From: Mycoplana dimorpha
GTDB taxonomy: Bacteria > Pseudomonadota > Alphaproteobacteria > Rhizobiales > Rhizobiaceae
DNA: 64,000 nt
Assembly: GCF_003046475.1 (NCBI RefSeq)
Contig: NZ_PZZZ01000009.1
Span: 1-64,000, forward strand
Direction: 5' to 3'
Part shown: positions 1-9,940 of the stretch, one piece after another
Position numbering within the stretch: the first letter of the stretch is position 1
How the letters are laid out: the number at the start of each line of letters is the position of its first letter
Translations under genes and position numbers: made by a program
Notes under the pieces: generated by a model
What the model was told of the DNA's origin: nothing
The model's database searches: none
The model's input: only the letters and a program-made list of their open reading frames with translations

Positions 1-65
1 TGGTGCCATGCGTAAACCCTGTAATCGTCATATGTCGAAGCCTCGTTCGGCAACAACATCAACAA

Positions 66-467
66 TCACACGCTGATCCGGAAGGTGGGGGAAAACCAGC
101 GCTTACGGATGATCAGCCCGCCGTCGACATAGACGCGGCCACATCCCTCCGCTTCAAGCATTGCCATTGCCTGCTGTGGCGAATTGCCCGAAACGCGGAC
201 CTTGTCTTCAAGATCGGAAGGAATGTCTTGGCCCGAGAGCGTCTTTGAGAGGACCAACACAGGGAGATTGTACGGCCAAGGTCTGTGGTCGCGCAGCATT
301 TGGAAGCTGCCTCGGCCCATGACGATGGCGTCGATGTCCTTTATGAAGTCGTCATAGCCGTGGTCCTCGCCTGGATCGTCGCGCTGGAGCGACCAGTCGA
401 TCGTGCCGTCTTCTAGGGCGATGAACCCATCCAAGCTGGTGGCAATAAATACATGGCCGGTACTCAT
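66..467 (-). CDS. DHFR/RibD C-terminal-like reductase, abnormal 3' end
   Basis: A 133-residue protein of the dihydrofolate reductase/RibD C-terminal superfamily, a soluble NADPH-dependent reductase fold. The start MSTGHVFIATSLDGFIA, the internal IVMGRGSF and YVDGGL are family hallmarks. Normally YVDGG is followed by about 50 more residues (a FLxxGLIDE-like helix and a PVLLGxGxPLF-like strand). Here the frame ends after 15 unrelated residues and neither other frame restores the motif, so the 3' end looks deleted or recombined. I chose the ATG at 467 because GAGG lies just upstream; an ATG 20 codons earlier would place a strong palindrome inside the gene. Another weak start (ATG at 31, leftwards) lies beyond the break, but only about 10 codons are visible. 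The substrate is unknown and the product may be inactive. Confidence 0.6.
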   Translation of the reverse strand: MSTGHVFIATSLDGFIALEDGTIDWSLQRDDPGEDHGYDDFIKDIDAIVMGRGSFQMLRDHRPWPYNLPVLVLSKTLSGQDIPSDLEDKVRVSGNSPQQAMAMLEAEGCGRVYVDGGLIIRKRWFSPTFRISV

Positions 468-480
468 GGTACGCCTCATA

Positions 481-497
481 TTTATACAGTGTATAAA
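481..497. promoter_or_regulatory. Perfect inverted repeat TTTATAC-AGT-GTATAAA
   Basis: A 7-bp perfect inverted repeat with a 3-bp spacer lies 14 bp upstream of the DHFR-like start at 467. Its AT-rich arms also resemble a -10 region. This fits an operator for a TetR-, PadR- or GntR-sized dimeric repressor overlapping the promoter. No regulator gene is recognisable next to it, so assignment to a family is inference. Confidence 0.55.
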
Positions 498-527
498 TAC
501 ATATCGCGCCACGTGGCCGATTGGCAA

Positions 528-1432
528 GCTCGGCCCGATATGCGGCTAGATATCCCCGGGATGCTTGATAGCGCGCGGGCATGCCTATGGCGGTCTGGAT
601 ACAATCCTCCCGCGCGGTAGCGCGAGTCGCTTGCGCCCTGTCGGACTTAGGCCCGCCGGAGTGGGGCAGTAATGGCGGTGGGTGAAGGTCCACTTCACGC
701 AAACGAGTGCCAAAACCGGACAGTCACCTTCCGGCCCCTTTCGTGACCCAAGGTAGGCGCCGCCGAAGGCGAGCGGCTGACCGCCGAGCGATCGGAACGG
801 AGCAGATGAAGGACGCGGCCTGGCGCTCGATCGACCAAGAGCGGCAGAGATCCGGCGCGCGTGGCCGGTCACCTGATCCAGCAGCGCATGCGTGGTCATC
901 GCCGCGGTCCTTTGCGCAACCCTGCTCACATTGGAGCGCAGCGGCGAAAAATGATTCCGCCAGCGCACCTGGCGTTTCGGTATTCAAGAGAAAGTGGCAC
1001 ATAGGGCCCGTATTGGTGAAGCCGCCCCGGAGCATCGTCCCGACAGGCTGTGAACTTCTCGGCCGCGCGCTCGACGCTTCCAAATGTAATAACTTCTGCT
1101 AATGCCTCTTTGCGGACGTTTGCTCGGCATTCTCCGCCATCAGCTACTCGCGTTCCGAACACGGCACTTTCGCGGCAGGCATCGAGATATGTGCGGCGTT
1201 GGCAAAACTGAATGAGTTGCCCTTGGTCGTGACAGATCACAGTCATGGACAGGGCTGCACGGCGGGCGGTTCTCCCGATCCGTGCAGCACGTGTGCATAC
1301 GTGCATCCGTGTACCGCTTGCGAAGTTGCGCACTGGGAAAATCCCGCAGTAGCGCGCTCCCGTATGGCTGGCTTTTCCTGATACGGTCCCTGAATGGGGG
1401 GCAAGCGCTCCACCGAAACATGGCGTTTCTGG
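528..1432. other. About 0.9 kb with no convincing gene
   Basis: Open frames occur on both strands, but none has a clear ribosome binding site, a recognisable domain or the codon pattern of the neighbouring genes. Translations are rich in Arg, Cys and Ser with no family motifs. The stretch sits next to the damaged DHFR-like gene and may be degenerate or recombined DNA. I see no transposase remnant and no RNA gene. Confidence 0.4.
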
Positions 1433-1786
1433 TCATGGGAGTACCTTGTCATGCGCCAGCACGGCGCGACGATCAGCGTCCCGCCGGCGAAGAACAGGAA
1501 AGCCGCCCGCCTCTGCAGCGAGGATCATGCTCTCTTCCGCAAGCTCGGCATCCAGTATCTTGCGATTGATCTCGACGATACAAAGCGCGCGCTCCTGTTC
1601 GCTGATATAGGGGTTTTCGCGATATAGCGCTTCGACATCAGCCTTCAGGCTTTCCGCCATGCTTGGGCCAAGTCGCGCGTAGAGCAGCGCTTCCATGGGT
1701 ACGACGCCCGCGCGATAATCCGGATCAGGCAAGAGCGCAACCGTTCCACCGTGGTCATTGACCGATACGGCCGTCTGATTACGCAC
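1433..1786 (-). CDS. Hypothetical protein, about 117 aa
   Basis: An acidic, soluble, mostly helical protein of unrecognised function. The central region (ALLYARLGPSMAESLKADV, then a segment around YISEQERALCIVEINRKIL) has coherent codon use and looks like a real gene. The GTG start at 1786 has AAAGG upstream but is not compelling. An ATG 22 bp further upstream with a better start context opens a frame that stops after nine codons. Removing one base there would join it to this frame, so the 5' end may carry a frameshift. No signal peptide or membrane segment is seen. Confidence 0.5.
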   Translation of the reverse strand: MRNQTAVSVNDHGGTVALLPDPDYRAGVVPMEALLYARLGPSMAESLKADVEALYRENPYISEQERALCIVEINRKILDAELAEESMILAAEAGGFPVLRRRDADRRAVLAHDKVLP

Positions 1787-1970
1787 CCGCCGCCTTTGCC
1801 TGTTTCATGTCGCGTCATGTTGCAAGCCGCTTCGGCACGTCGCGTGCTCGATCAATGAATCTGATGGACTCCTCACGGGAGAAAGCGCACTCTGGCTTAT
1901 CGCTTCCACATGTGTTTGGCAGGAACGACAGGGAGATGGCAGCTCTCGCCCCAATGAGGGAGGGAGTGTT

Positions 1971-2228
1971 ATGTCCAAATCCTTCAACCACTTCACGGCT
2001 CTTCTGGGTGCCGATAGGCACGTCAGGATGTTCGGTCCGGACGACCTGAACAGGCTTCAGAGCCTTTTCGACGATTGCCTGGAGCAATGCAGCCTCTCTC
2101 GGGAGTGTGAGGCGGCGGAAGCGCTGGGAAGCGCCATCATCCGCCTTTACAGCCAAGGCCAGCGCGATCCCACCGTCATCAAGCGCCTGCTCCTTCCGTC
2201 GTTCAAGCGACGCTCTGCGCCGGCCTAA
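1971..2228 (+). CDS. Small hypothetical protein, 85 aa
   Basis: A predicted soluble helical protein (MSKSFNHFTALLG start, then a DDLNRLQSLFDDCLEQC helix and a basic C-terminus KRRSAPA). The start is well supported by a GAGGGAGGGAG ribosome binding site. It resembles small rhizobial proteins of unknown function with regularly spaced hydrophobic residues. The strand opposite also has a long open frame, but the Shine-Dalgarno sequence and residue composition favour this one. No function can be assigned. Confidence 0.6.
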   Translation: MSKSFNHFTALLGADRHVRMFGPDDLNRLQSLFDDCLEQCSLSRECEAAEALGSAIIRLYSQGQRDPTVIKRLLLPSFKRRSAPA

Positions 2229-2296
2229 GCCGCCCCGGGTAGCCGTCGCAATCGACTCAGCAGGCGATCGTCGCTTGGCTATCTGGCGTTGTGTGA

Positions 2297-3811
<1,515 letters not shown>

Positions 3812-4183
3812 GGCAGCGCTTTTTTGGAGTAGCCGGCCGGCGCGCCAAAGCGCCGGTCAATAGCGGCTGGCTTGCCGGCAGAAGAGGTCGGCAGTACGGC
3901 AGCAGGCGAAACCAGGCCTTCCGGGGCTGGCATCTGACCGCGCCGGTGCTGGAAAATTAGCCTGTCAGCGGCTGCAGACCTTGCAAGAGGACACGCGCAA
4001 AGGTGATGCGGCGAGGCCGGCGCGCTGGTATTCGCTTCCTTGCTCAGGGCGACCGCGAGCGCTAGGGTCATAAGACTGCGTGTCTAGCAACCCGGCACCG
4101 GCCGAGCCGTGGCGAAGTCCCCTTGTCGATGCCGGGCGCAAGACGAGTTGGATAGGCAAGCCAGAAACGCCGAGGGACGGAGG
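3812..4183. other. 372-bp intergenic region between gdhA and the cyclase
   Basis: No gene is seen. A perfect 7-bp GC hairpin (CCGGCGC at 3837-3843, GCGCCGG at 3850-3856) lies 25 bp after the gdhA stop. It lacks a following T run, so it is at most a weak terminator. The rest presumably holds the cyclase promoter, but no consensus element stood out. Confidence 0.35.
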
Positions 4184-6172
4184 ATGGTGGGCAGCAGCAA
4201 GGACATCGCCCCTCTGGCGGCCAGCAAGAGCTGGCACAGTTCGCTGCGCTCCCTGCTCGGCGTTGTCATGGTGGGACTGCTGCTGGCGGTCTCGGGCTCG
4301 CTGATCACGCTCGACTACTACCGTGCACGCAATACCGCTATCGAGACGGCGGAAAGCCACATGCGCGCCTTCGAGGACCGGCTGGTCTCGCGCATGCAAG
4401 CCCTGTCCGGCGACACCTCCGGACTGGTCAACCTGATCGTTTCGATCGCCAATTCCTTCCTCGCGCCCCCGTCGGACCGGGTCGTGGACAAGGTCGCGAT
4501 CCTGCGCGCCGCACTCGCCCGCTCACCACAGATCGACGGCGTCTATGCTGGCTATCCGGACGGCGGCTTCTTCCATGCGGTGAACCTGACGTCGGCGGAC
4601 TGGCGCACCGTGCTGGATGCGCCGCCGAACGCCTCCATCGCCGTGCGCATCCTGACGCCGACCGCGGAGGGTCCGCTGACGCGCATCCTGTTCTTCGATG
4701 CCGCCGGCAAGCAACTGCTGCAACGGACGACGACCGGCTGGAGCTACGATCCCCGGCAGCGTCCCTGGTATCGCGCCGCCGCCGGCGGCACGGGCCCGAC
4801 GGCGACCGGCCCCTATCGCATGGCGACCACCGGAATGCTGGGCATGACCATATCCCAGGCCCACAAGAGCAACCCGGAAATCGTCATCGGCGCCGACGTG
4901 GTGCTCGACCGGATCATCCACTTCATCGCCAGCGAGCGCCTGACCCCAAGCGCCGTGGCGTTCGTCATCGATGCCGACCGCCAGCCGATCCTCCATTCCG
5001 ACCGCCGGCTGATGCAGGCGATCGCGGCATCGAAGTCCGAACGGGACTTCGATCCGGCCAATTTGCGCGACCCGCTCCTGGAGGCGATCAAGGCCAATCC
5101 GCCGGCGCTGAACGAAATGGGCATCGTCGACGTCGCCGGCCGGCAATGGGTGGTGATGGGGACGCAGGTGGATGCGGCACTGCTCTTTGCCGGTGACATC
5201 GCCGTCATCGCCGCGCCGGTCGACGAGTTGATGGCGACAGCGCGGGCGGGCCTTTACCAGGGGCTTTTGCTTTCTGCCGCGATTGTCCTGCTCGCCATCG
5301 CCGGCGCGCTTGTCGTCGCCCATCTGATCACCAAATCGCTGCACCAGTTGACCGCCAGCGCCAACCGCATGCAGGACCTGGACTTCAGCACCCCGATCGA
5401 AGTGCCGACGCGGGTCAGCGAGATCGCAACGCTCGGAGGCGCAATGAACCGGGCCCGGGATGCGATCTTCACCTTCGCACTGTACGTGCCGCGGGAAGTG
5501 GTGCGCCGCGCCATCGCGTCCGGCGATTTTGCCGGCCGGACAGCCCGGCGGCAGGAGGTGACCGCCATCTTCACCGACATCTACGACTTCACCACGATCA
5601 GCGAGCAGCATTCCCCCGAGGAAGTGGTCGGCATGCTGTCGGAGTACTTCGACATTCTCAACGGCACCGTCAACGCGCACGGCGGCACGATCATCCAGTT
5701 CCTCGGCGATTCCATCTTCGCGATGTGGAATGCGCCGGCGCCGGATCCGCACCATGCGGAGAATGCCTGCCGCGGCGCGCTCGCCATGAAGGAGCGCCTT
5801 GCGGTCTTCAATGAAAGGCAGCGCAACCGCGGCCTGCCGGAGTTCCGCACCCGGTTCGGGATTCACACGGGGACGGCCGTGGTCGGCAGCGTCGGCGCGA
5901 AAGACCGGCTGCAATATACCGCGATGGGCGACAGCATCAACGTCGCCTCCCGGCTCGAAGGGATGAACAAGGGCTACGGCACCACCATCCTCGCCAGCGG
6001 CGCGGTGGTCGCGCAGTGCCGTGACCGGATCCAGTTCCGCCCCCTCGGGGAGGGCCAGGCAAAGGGACGCGCAACGGCGCTGGAACTCTACGAAGTGATC
6101 GGCGTAGCGGCCGCGGCGCAAGAGATCGAAGCGGGCGGCGAATACCCCAGGACGATATCGTCGCGCCCCTGA
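4184..6172 (+). CDS. Membrane class III adenylate/guanylate cyclase with sensor and HAMP
   Basis: A 662-aa membrane cyclase. The N-terminal membrane helix (about residues 22-44) is followed by a roughly 300-residue periplasmic dCACHE-like sensor, a second helix near residue 365, a HAMP segment and a C-terminal class III catalytic domain (about 455-640). Metal Asp residues are Asp465 (FTDI) and Asp509 (FLGDS); the transition-state Asn586 and Arg590 (GDSINVASRLE) are present. Gln505 stands where adenylate cyclases usually carry the base-recognising Lys, so the nucleotide is uncertain. I chose ATG 4184 because GAGGG lies 7 bp upstream; an in-frame ATG exists at 4109. The ligand is unknown. Confidence 0.87.
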   Translation: MVGSSKDIAPLAASKSWHSSLRSLLGVVMVGLLLAVSGSLITLDYYRARNTAIETAESHMRAFEDRLVSRMQALSGDTSGLVNLIVSIANSFLAPPSDRVVDKVAILRAALARSPQIDGVYAGYPDGGFFHAVNLTSADWRTVLDAPPNASIAVRILTPTAEGPLTRILFFDAAGKQLLQRTTTGWSYDPRQRPWYRAAAGGTGPTATGPYRMATTGMLGMTISQAHKSNPEIVIGADVVLDRIIHFIASERLTPSAVAFVIDADRQPILHSDRRLMQAIAASKSERDFDPANLRDPLLEAIKANPPALNEMGIVDVAGRQWVVMGTQVDAALLFAGDIAVIAAPVDELMATARAGLYQGLLLSAAIVLLAIAGALVVAHLITKSLHQLTASANRMQDLDFSTPIEVPTRVSEIATLGGAMNRARDAIFTFALYVPREVVRRAIASGDFAGRTARRQEVTAIFTDIYDFTTISEQHSPEEVVGMLSEYFDILNGTVNAHGGTIIQFLGDSIFAMWNAPAPDPHHAENACRGALAMKERLAVFNERQRNRGLPEFRTRFGIHTGTAVVGSVGAKDRLQYTAMGDSINVASRLEGMNKGYGTTILASGAVVAQCRDRIQFRPLGEGQAKGRATALELYEVIGVAAAAQEIEAGGEYPRTISSRP

Positions 6173-6206
6173 GCCGGCGCCCAACGGCTGCTCACTTTGG
6201 CCGCGA

Positions 6207-6755
6207 TCAGAAGGTCGGCGGCGTGCAGGCGCTGATCACCTCGCACGGCACCGGGCCGACGCATCGAAAGCGGTGCGGCCGGCGGCTTTCGAAATAATAC
6301 GCGTCGCCGGGGCCGAGGATCCGACGCTCGTCGTCGACCGTCACCTCAAGCCGCCCGGAAAGGATGATGCCACCTTCCTCGCCGTCATGGACAAGCGGCA
6401 CCTTGCCGGTATCGGCGCCGGGCTGGTAGCACTCCTTCAGGATCTGCAGGCTGCGGCCGAACAGCTTTTCGCCGATCTGCCGGTAGGAAATCGGCCCCTT
6501 GCCGATCTCGACCAGTTCGTCGGCGCGATAGAAAGCCTTGCGCGAGCGCTCCGGCTGGAAGGCAAAGAACTCGGCAAGCCCGATGGGAATCCCGTCGAGA
6601 ATCCGCTTCAAGGCGCCGACCGACGGATTCGAGGCATTGGATTCGATCAGCGAGATGGTCGAATTCGTGACACCCGCCCGCCTTGCCAGTTCGCGCTGGG
6701 ACAGATTGTGGGCCATTCGCAGACTGCGCAACCTGTTGCCGATATCGACCGACAT
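6207..6755 (-). CDS. XRE-family regulator with C-terminal cupin (PuuR-like)
   Basis: A 182-aa transcription regulator: N-terminal XRE helix-turn-helix (about residues 5-60, LSQRELARRAGVTNSTISLI), then a cupin domain (about 105-180, VHDGEEGGIILSGRLEV and GDAYYFES). This is the PuuR/HipB-like architecture that senses amines or amino acids through the cupin. It is divergent from an omega-amino acid aminotransferase with 163 bp between the starts, which makes that gene the likely target. An inverted repeat in the gap could be its operator. Confidence 0.85.
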   Translation of the reverse strand: MSVDIGNRLRSLRMAHNLSQRELARRAGVTNSTISLIESNASNPSVGALKRILDGIPIGLAEFFAFQPERSRKAFYRADELVEIGKGPISYRQIGEKLFGRSLQILKECYQPGADTGKVPLVHDGEEGGIILSGRLEVTVDDERRILGPGDAYYFESRRPHRFRCVGPVPCEVISACTPPTF

Positions 6756-6796
6756 TGCCCCTCCCGGAGATTTACGCGCTGCGACTGTTTCGGTTG

Positions 6797-6810
6797 TTCG
6801 AAATATCGAA
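6797..6810. promoter_or_regulatory. Inverted repeat TTCGA-N4-TCGAA in divergent promoter region
   Basis: A 5-bp perfect inverted repeat lies between the XRE-cupin regulator (start 6755) and the aminotransferase (start 6919). Flanking TTTCG (6788-6792) and CGAAA (6807-6811) repeat the motif. The position suits autoregulation and control of the aminotransferase by the cupin regulator. This is inference from location and symmetry. Confidence 0.4.
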
Positions 6811-6918
6811 ATTTTGCCCGTCGCCTCGCATACTTATCAACAACTTCCTATAAGCCAGAAAAAGACTTGTTCAAGCATGCAAATCATGGCGTCAATCGGC
6901 AAGAAAGAGGAGTCCGTC

Positions 6919-8256
6919 ATGAACGTTCACAACAAGCCCAACACGCCGGTGCTCGACAGCTACTGGATGCCGTTTACCGCCAACCGCCAGTTCAAGGCGG
7001 CCCCTCGCCTGCTCGCCGCGGCCGAGGGCATGTACTACACCAGCCACGACGGCCGCCAGGTGCTCGACGGCACCGCCGGCCTGTGGTGCGTCAATGCCGG
7101 CCATGGCCGCCGCCAGATCGCCGCTGCCGTCGAACGCCAGCTTTCGACGATGGATTTCGCTCCGTCCTTCCAGATGGGTCACCCGATCGCCTTCGACTTC
7201 GCCGAGCGGCTGGCCGAGATCGCCCCCGGTCCGGAAGGCGCCAAGCTCGACCGCGTCTTCTACACCGGCTCCGGCTCGGAATCGGTCGACACCGCGCTGA
7301 AGATCGCGATCGCCTACCAGCGCTCCATCGGCCAGGGCACCCGCACGCGCCTGATCGGCCGCGAGCGCGGCTACCATGGCGTCGGCTTCGGCGGCATCTC
7401 CGTCGGCGGCATCGTCAACAACCGCCGCGTCTTCCCGCAGCTGCCGGGCTCCGACCACCTGCGCCACACCCACGATCTGGCCAAGAACGCCTATGTGAAG
7501 GGCCAGCCGGAGCATGGCGCCGAACTCGCCGACGACCTGGAGCGCCTGGTCGCCCTGCACGGCGCCGAGACCATCGCCGCCTGCATCGTCGAGCCGGTGG
7601 CCGGCTCCACCGGCGTGCTGATCCCGCCGAAGGGTTATCTGGAGCGGCTGCGCGCCATCTGCGACAAGCACGGCATCCTGCTGATCTTCGACGAGGTCAT
7701 CACCGGCTTCGGCCGCCTCGGCGCCGCCTTCGCGACCGACTACTTCGGCGTCACTCCCGACCTCGTGACGACCGCCAAGGGCCTGACCAACGGCGCGATC
7801 CCGATGGGCGCGGTGTTCGCCAGCCGCAAGGTGCACGATGCGCTGATGCACGGGCCGGAAGGGGCGATCGAGCTCTTCCACGGCTACACCTATTCCGGTC
7901 ACCCGGCCGCCTGCGCCGCCGGCATCGCCACGCTCGACATCTACCGCGACGAGGGCCTCTTCACCCGCGGCGCCGAGCTGCAGGACGACTGGCACGAGGC
8001 GATGCATTCGCTGAAGGGCCTGCCGCACGTCATCGACATCCGCACGATCGGCCTGATCGCCGGCATCGAGCTTGCGCCGCGCGACGGCGCCCCGGGCGCG
8101 CGCGCCTACGACGTCTTCGTCGACTGCTTCGAAAAGGGCCTGCTGATCCGCGTCACCGGCGACATCATCGCCTTCTCGCCGCCGCTGATCGCCGAGAAGA
8201 AGCATTTCGAGGAGATCGTCTCGATCCTCGGCGATGCGCTGAAGCGGGCGAAGTAA
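6919..8256 (+). CDS. Omega-amino acid (beta-alanine):pyruvate aminotransferase
   Basis: A 445-aa class III PLP aminotransferase. The N-terminal segment WMPFTANRQFKAAPRLLAAA and DGTAGLWCVNAGHGR closely resemble omega-amino acid:pyruvate transaminases (beta-alanine or taurine type). The PLP pocket shows YTGSGSESVDTA, LIFDEVITGFGR and the Schiff-base Lys in TTAKGLTNGAIPMG. GAGGAG precedes the ATG. The divergent cupin regulator suggests induction by an amine or beta-amino acid. The exact amino donor cannot be read from sequence. Confidence 0.85.
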   Translation: MNVHNKPNTPVLDSYWMPFTANRQFKAAPRLLAAAEGMYYTSHDGRQVLDGTAGLWCVNAGHGRRQIAAAVERQLSTMDFAPSFQMGHPIAFDFAERLAEIAPGPEGAKLDRVFYTGSGSESVDTALKIAIAYQRSIGQGTRTRLIGRERGYHGVGFGGISVGGIVNNRRVFPQLPGSDHLRHTHDLAKNAYVKGQPEHGAELADDLERLVALHGAETIAACIVEPVAGSTGVLIPPKGYLERLRAICDKHGILLIFDEVITGFGRLGAAFATDYFGVTPDLVTTAKGLTNGAIPMGAVFASRKVHDALMHGPEGAIELFHGYTYSGHPAACAAGIATLDIYRDEGLFTRGAELQDDWHEAMHSLKGLPHVIDIRTIGLIAGIELAPRDGAPGARAYDVFVDCFEKGLLIRVTGDIIAFSPPLIAEKKHFEEIVSILGDALKRAK

Positions 8257-8278
8257 ACCGAGAAGCTCCATAGCTTTG

Positions 8279-8314
8279 AAAAGGGCCGGCCTCCTCATGG
8301 GTCGGCCCTTTTTC
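8279..8314 (+). terminator. Rho-independent terminator after the aminotransferase
   Basis: A GC-rich stem (GGGCCGGCC with GGTCGGCCC, one G-T pair, loop TCCTCATG) flanked by AAAA on the left and TTTTT on the right, starting 23 bp after the stop at 8256. Confidence 0.85.
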
Positions 8315-8472
8315 GTTGCGGCCATCGGTCGATCAAGTCGGAACGAGCTGAGCAGGCAAAGAGGCGGCTCGACCACAAGTGCATGAAATCTGCACCACGC
8401 TGTCGGGGCTTCCCGCCCTCGAACGTCCTCGTCTCACACCGCATCAACCGATCGAAGAGAGGAGAGCATCCC

Positions 8473-9132
8473 ATGCGCAAGATCATCGTCGGAGCGTTCG
8501 TCAGCCTTGATGGCGTCATGCAGGCGCCGGGTGGACCGGACGAGGACCCGATCGGCGGATTCCGACATGGCGGCTGGGCCGTGACCTATTTCGACGAGCG
8601 GATGGGCGAGGCCGTGGATGAGATGTTTGCCCGGCCATTCGACCTTCTGCTCGGCCGCAAGACCTACGACATCTTCGCGGCCCATTGGCCCTATGAGCCC
8701 GCCGACGACCCGATCGGCACCCTTTTCGACCGCATCACCAAGTTCGTCGCGACCCGCAATGCCGAGCTGGACCTGACCTGGAAGAACAGCCGGACGCTCG
8801 GCCCGGACGCGGTCGCCGCACTCACGGCGCTGAAGGCCGAGGATGGACCCGACCTGCTGACGCAGGGCTCGACCGACTTCCTGCAGACGCTGTTCAGGCA
8901 CGATCTCGTCGACGAAATGTACGTCTTGATCTTCCCGGTCGTGCTCGGCACCGGAAAGCGACTGTTCGGCGACGACATCCCCGCGCGCGCTCTGGAACTC
9001 GTCGCGTCGCGGACGACGCCGTCGGGCGTCATCTTCAACAGGTATGCGCGCGGTGGCGAAGTCCGGCGCGGCTCGTTTGAATTCGCCCAGCCGACCGAAG
9101 CCGAGCTGGAACGGCGCCGAAAGCTTACCTGA
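8473..9132 (+). CDS. DHFR/RibD C-terminal-like reductase family protein
   Basis: A 219-aa soluble protein of the dihydrofolate reductase-like superfamily. It starts MRKIIVGAFVSLDGVMQAPG and contains LLLGRKTYDIFA (NADPH-binding strand) and the C-terminal VDEMYVLIFPVVLGTGKRLF. This is the complete version of the fold that is cut short in the gene at 66-467. Start ATG 8473 follows GAGAGGAGAG. The substrate is unknown; such proteins are common orphan reductases in rhizobia. Confidence 0.82.
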   Translation: MRKIIVGAFVSLDGVMQAPGGPDEDPIGGFRHGGWAVTYFDERMGEAVDEMFARPFDLLLGRKTYDIFAAHWPYEPADDPIGTLFDRITKFVATRNAELDLTWKNSRTLGPDAVAALTALKAEDGPDLLTQGSTDFLQTLFRHDLVDEMYVLIFPVVLGTGKRLFGDDIPARALELVASRTTPSGVIFNRYARGGEVRRGSFEFAQPTEAELERRRKLT

Positions 9133-9241
9133 CGACAGACGGGTCAACGGACAGCCGCATTCTCCGGCAAATCTGATTGCAATATGCAACCGGCTTTGCT
9201 AGCGTGACCCCACGTTCTGATCGACACTGGAGGTGATCGTG

Positions 9242-9898
9242 ATGCCGATCCTGTATGCCCATCCTTTCTCGTCCTATTGCCAGAAGGCGCTGATTGCCTT
9301 GTACGAGAACGGCACGCCGTTCGAGTTCAGGATGCTCGGCCCGGAAAATGCCGAGGTGATGGCCGAGTTCGAGGCGCTGTGGCCGCTCAAGCGCTTCCCG
9401 GTGCTGGTCGATAACGGCCGGACCATTCTCGAGGCGTCGATCATCATCGAGTATCTGGCGCAGGCGCATCCCGGCCGCTTCAGGCCGATCCCCGAAGATC
9501 CGCAGGCGGCGATCGAGGTGCGCATGCTGGACAGGGTGTTCGACAACTACGTCAGCACGCCGCAACAGAGGTGCGTGTTCGACACGCTTCGTCCCGAGGC
9601 GGACCGCGATCCCCATGGCGTCGCAGAGGCGAAAGCGATGCTCGAGCGCACCTACCAGTGGCTCGACCGGCACATGGACGGCCGCCAATGGGCCGCCGGC
9701 GACGGGTTCAGCCTCGCCGACTGCGCCGCCGCCCCTGCCCTCTTCTATGCCGACTGGACGCATGCCATCGACCCGGCGCTGAGCAATCTCAAGGCCTATC
9801 GCGAGCGGTTGCTGGCGCGGCCCTCCTTTGCGCGCGCCGTCGACGAAGCGCGGCCCTACCGCAAGCTTTTCCCCCTCGGAGCGCCCGACCGGGATTGA
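9242..9898 (+). CDS. Glutathione S-transferase family protein
   Basis: A 218-aa cytosolic GST-like protein. The thioredoxin-fold half (residues 1-78) has YAHPFSSYCQKALIAL, FPVLVDNG with cis-Pro, and LEASIIIEYL, where Glu/Ser bind the glutathione gamma-glutamyl group. The all-helical half includes FSLADCAAAPAL, the conserved N-capping segment. ATG 9242 follows GGAGG with an 8-bp spacer; an in-frame GTG at 9233 is less suited. Substrate unknown. No obvious operon partner. Confidence 0.85.
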   Translation: MPILYAHPFSSYCQKALIALYENGTPFEFRMLGPENAEVMAEFEALWPLKRFPVLVDNGRTILEASIIIEYLAQAHPGRFRPIPEDPQAAIEVRMLDRVFDNYVSTPQQRCVFDTLRPEADRDPHGVAEAKAMLERTYQWLDRHMDGRQWAAGDGFSLADCAAAPALFYADWTHAIDPALSNLKAYRERLLARPSFARAVDEARPYRKLFPLGAPDRD

Positions 9899-9940
9899 GG
9901 CGCACGTTTCCGCCGTTCGCTCGTCCGGCGGCAACGCGGC

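Noticed and set aside
1286-1310. GCACGT-N6-ACGTGC dyad
   Set aside because: Lies in the gene-poor stretch with no start nearby; a short GC/CG palindrome expected by chance.
1199-1381. Cys-rich 60-aa frame in the gene-poor stretch
   Set aside because: CxxC-like pairs appear by chance; the TTG start lacks a ribosome binding site and nothing else supports it.
1922-1946. GGAAC upstream of the 85-aa gene as an EcfG promoter
   Set aside because: No CGTT at 16 or 17 bp; only half of the consensus is present.
4523-6184. Long open frame antisense to the cyclase
   Set aside because: Composition (Arg, Gly, His rich) and lack of motifs mark it as a shadow of the third-codon GC bias.
8340-8365. GGAAC upstream of the second DHFR-like gene
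   Set aside because: The -10 CGTT element is absent at the required spacing.
6892-8376. 494-codon frame antisense to the aminotransferase
   Set aside because: Overlaps a gene with complete PLP enzyme motifs and has none itself.
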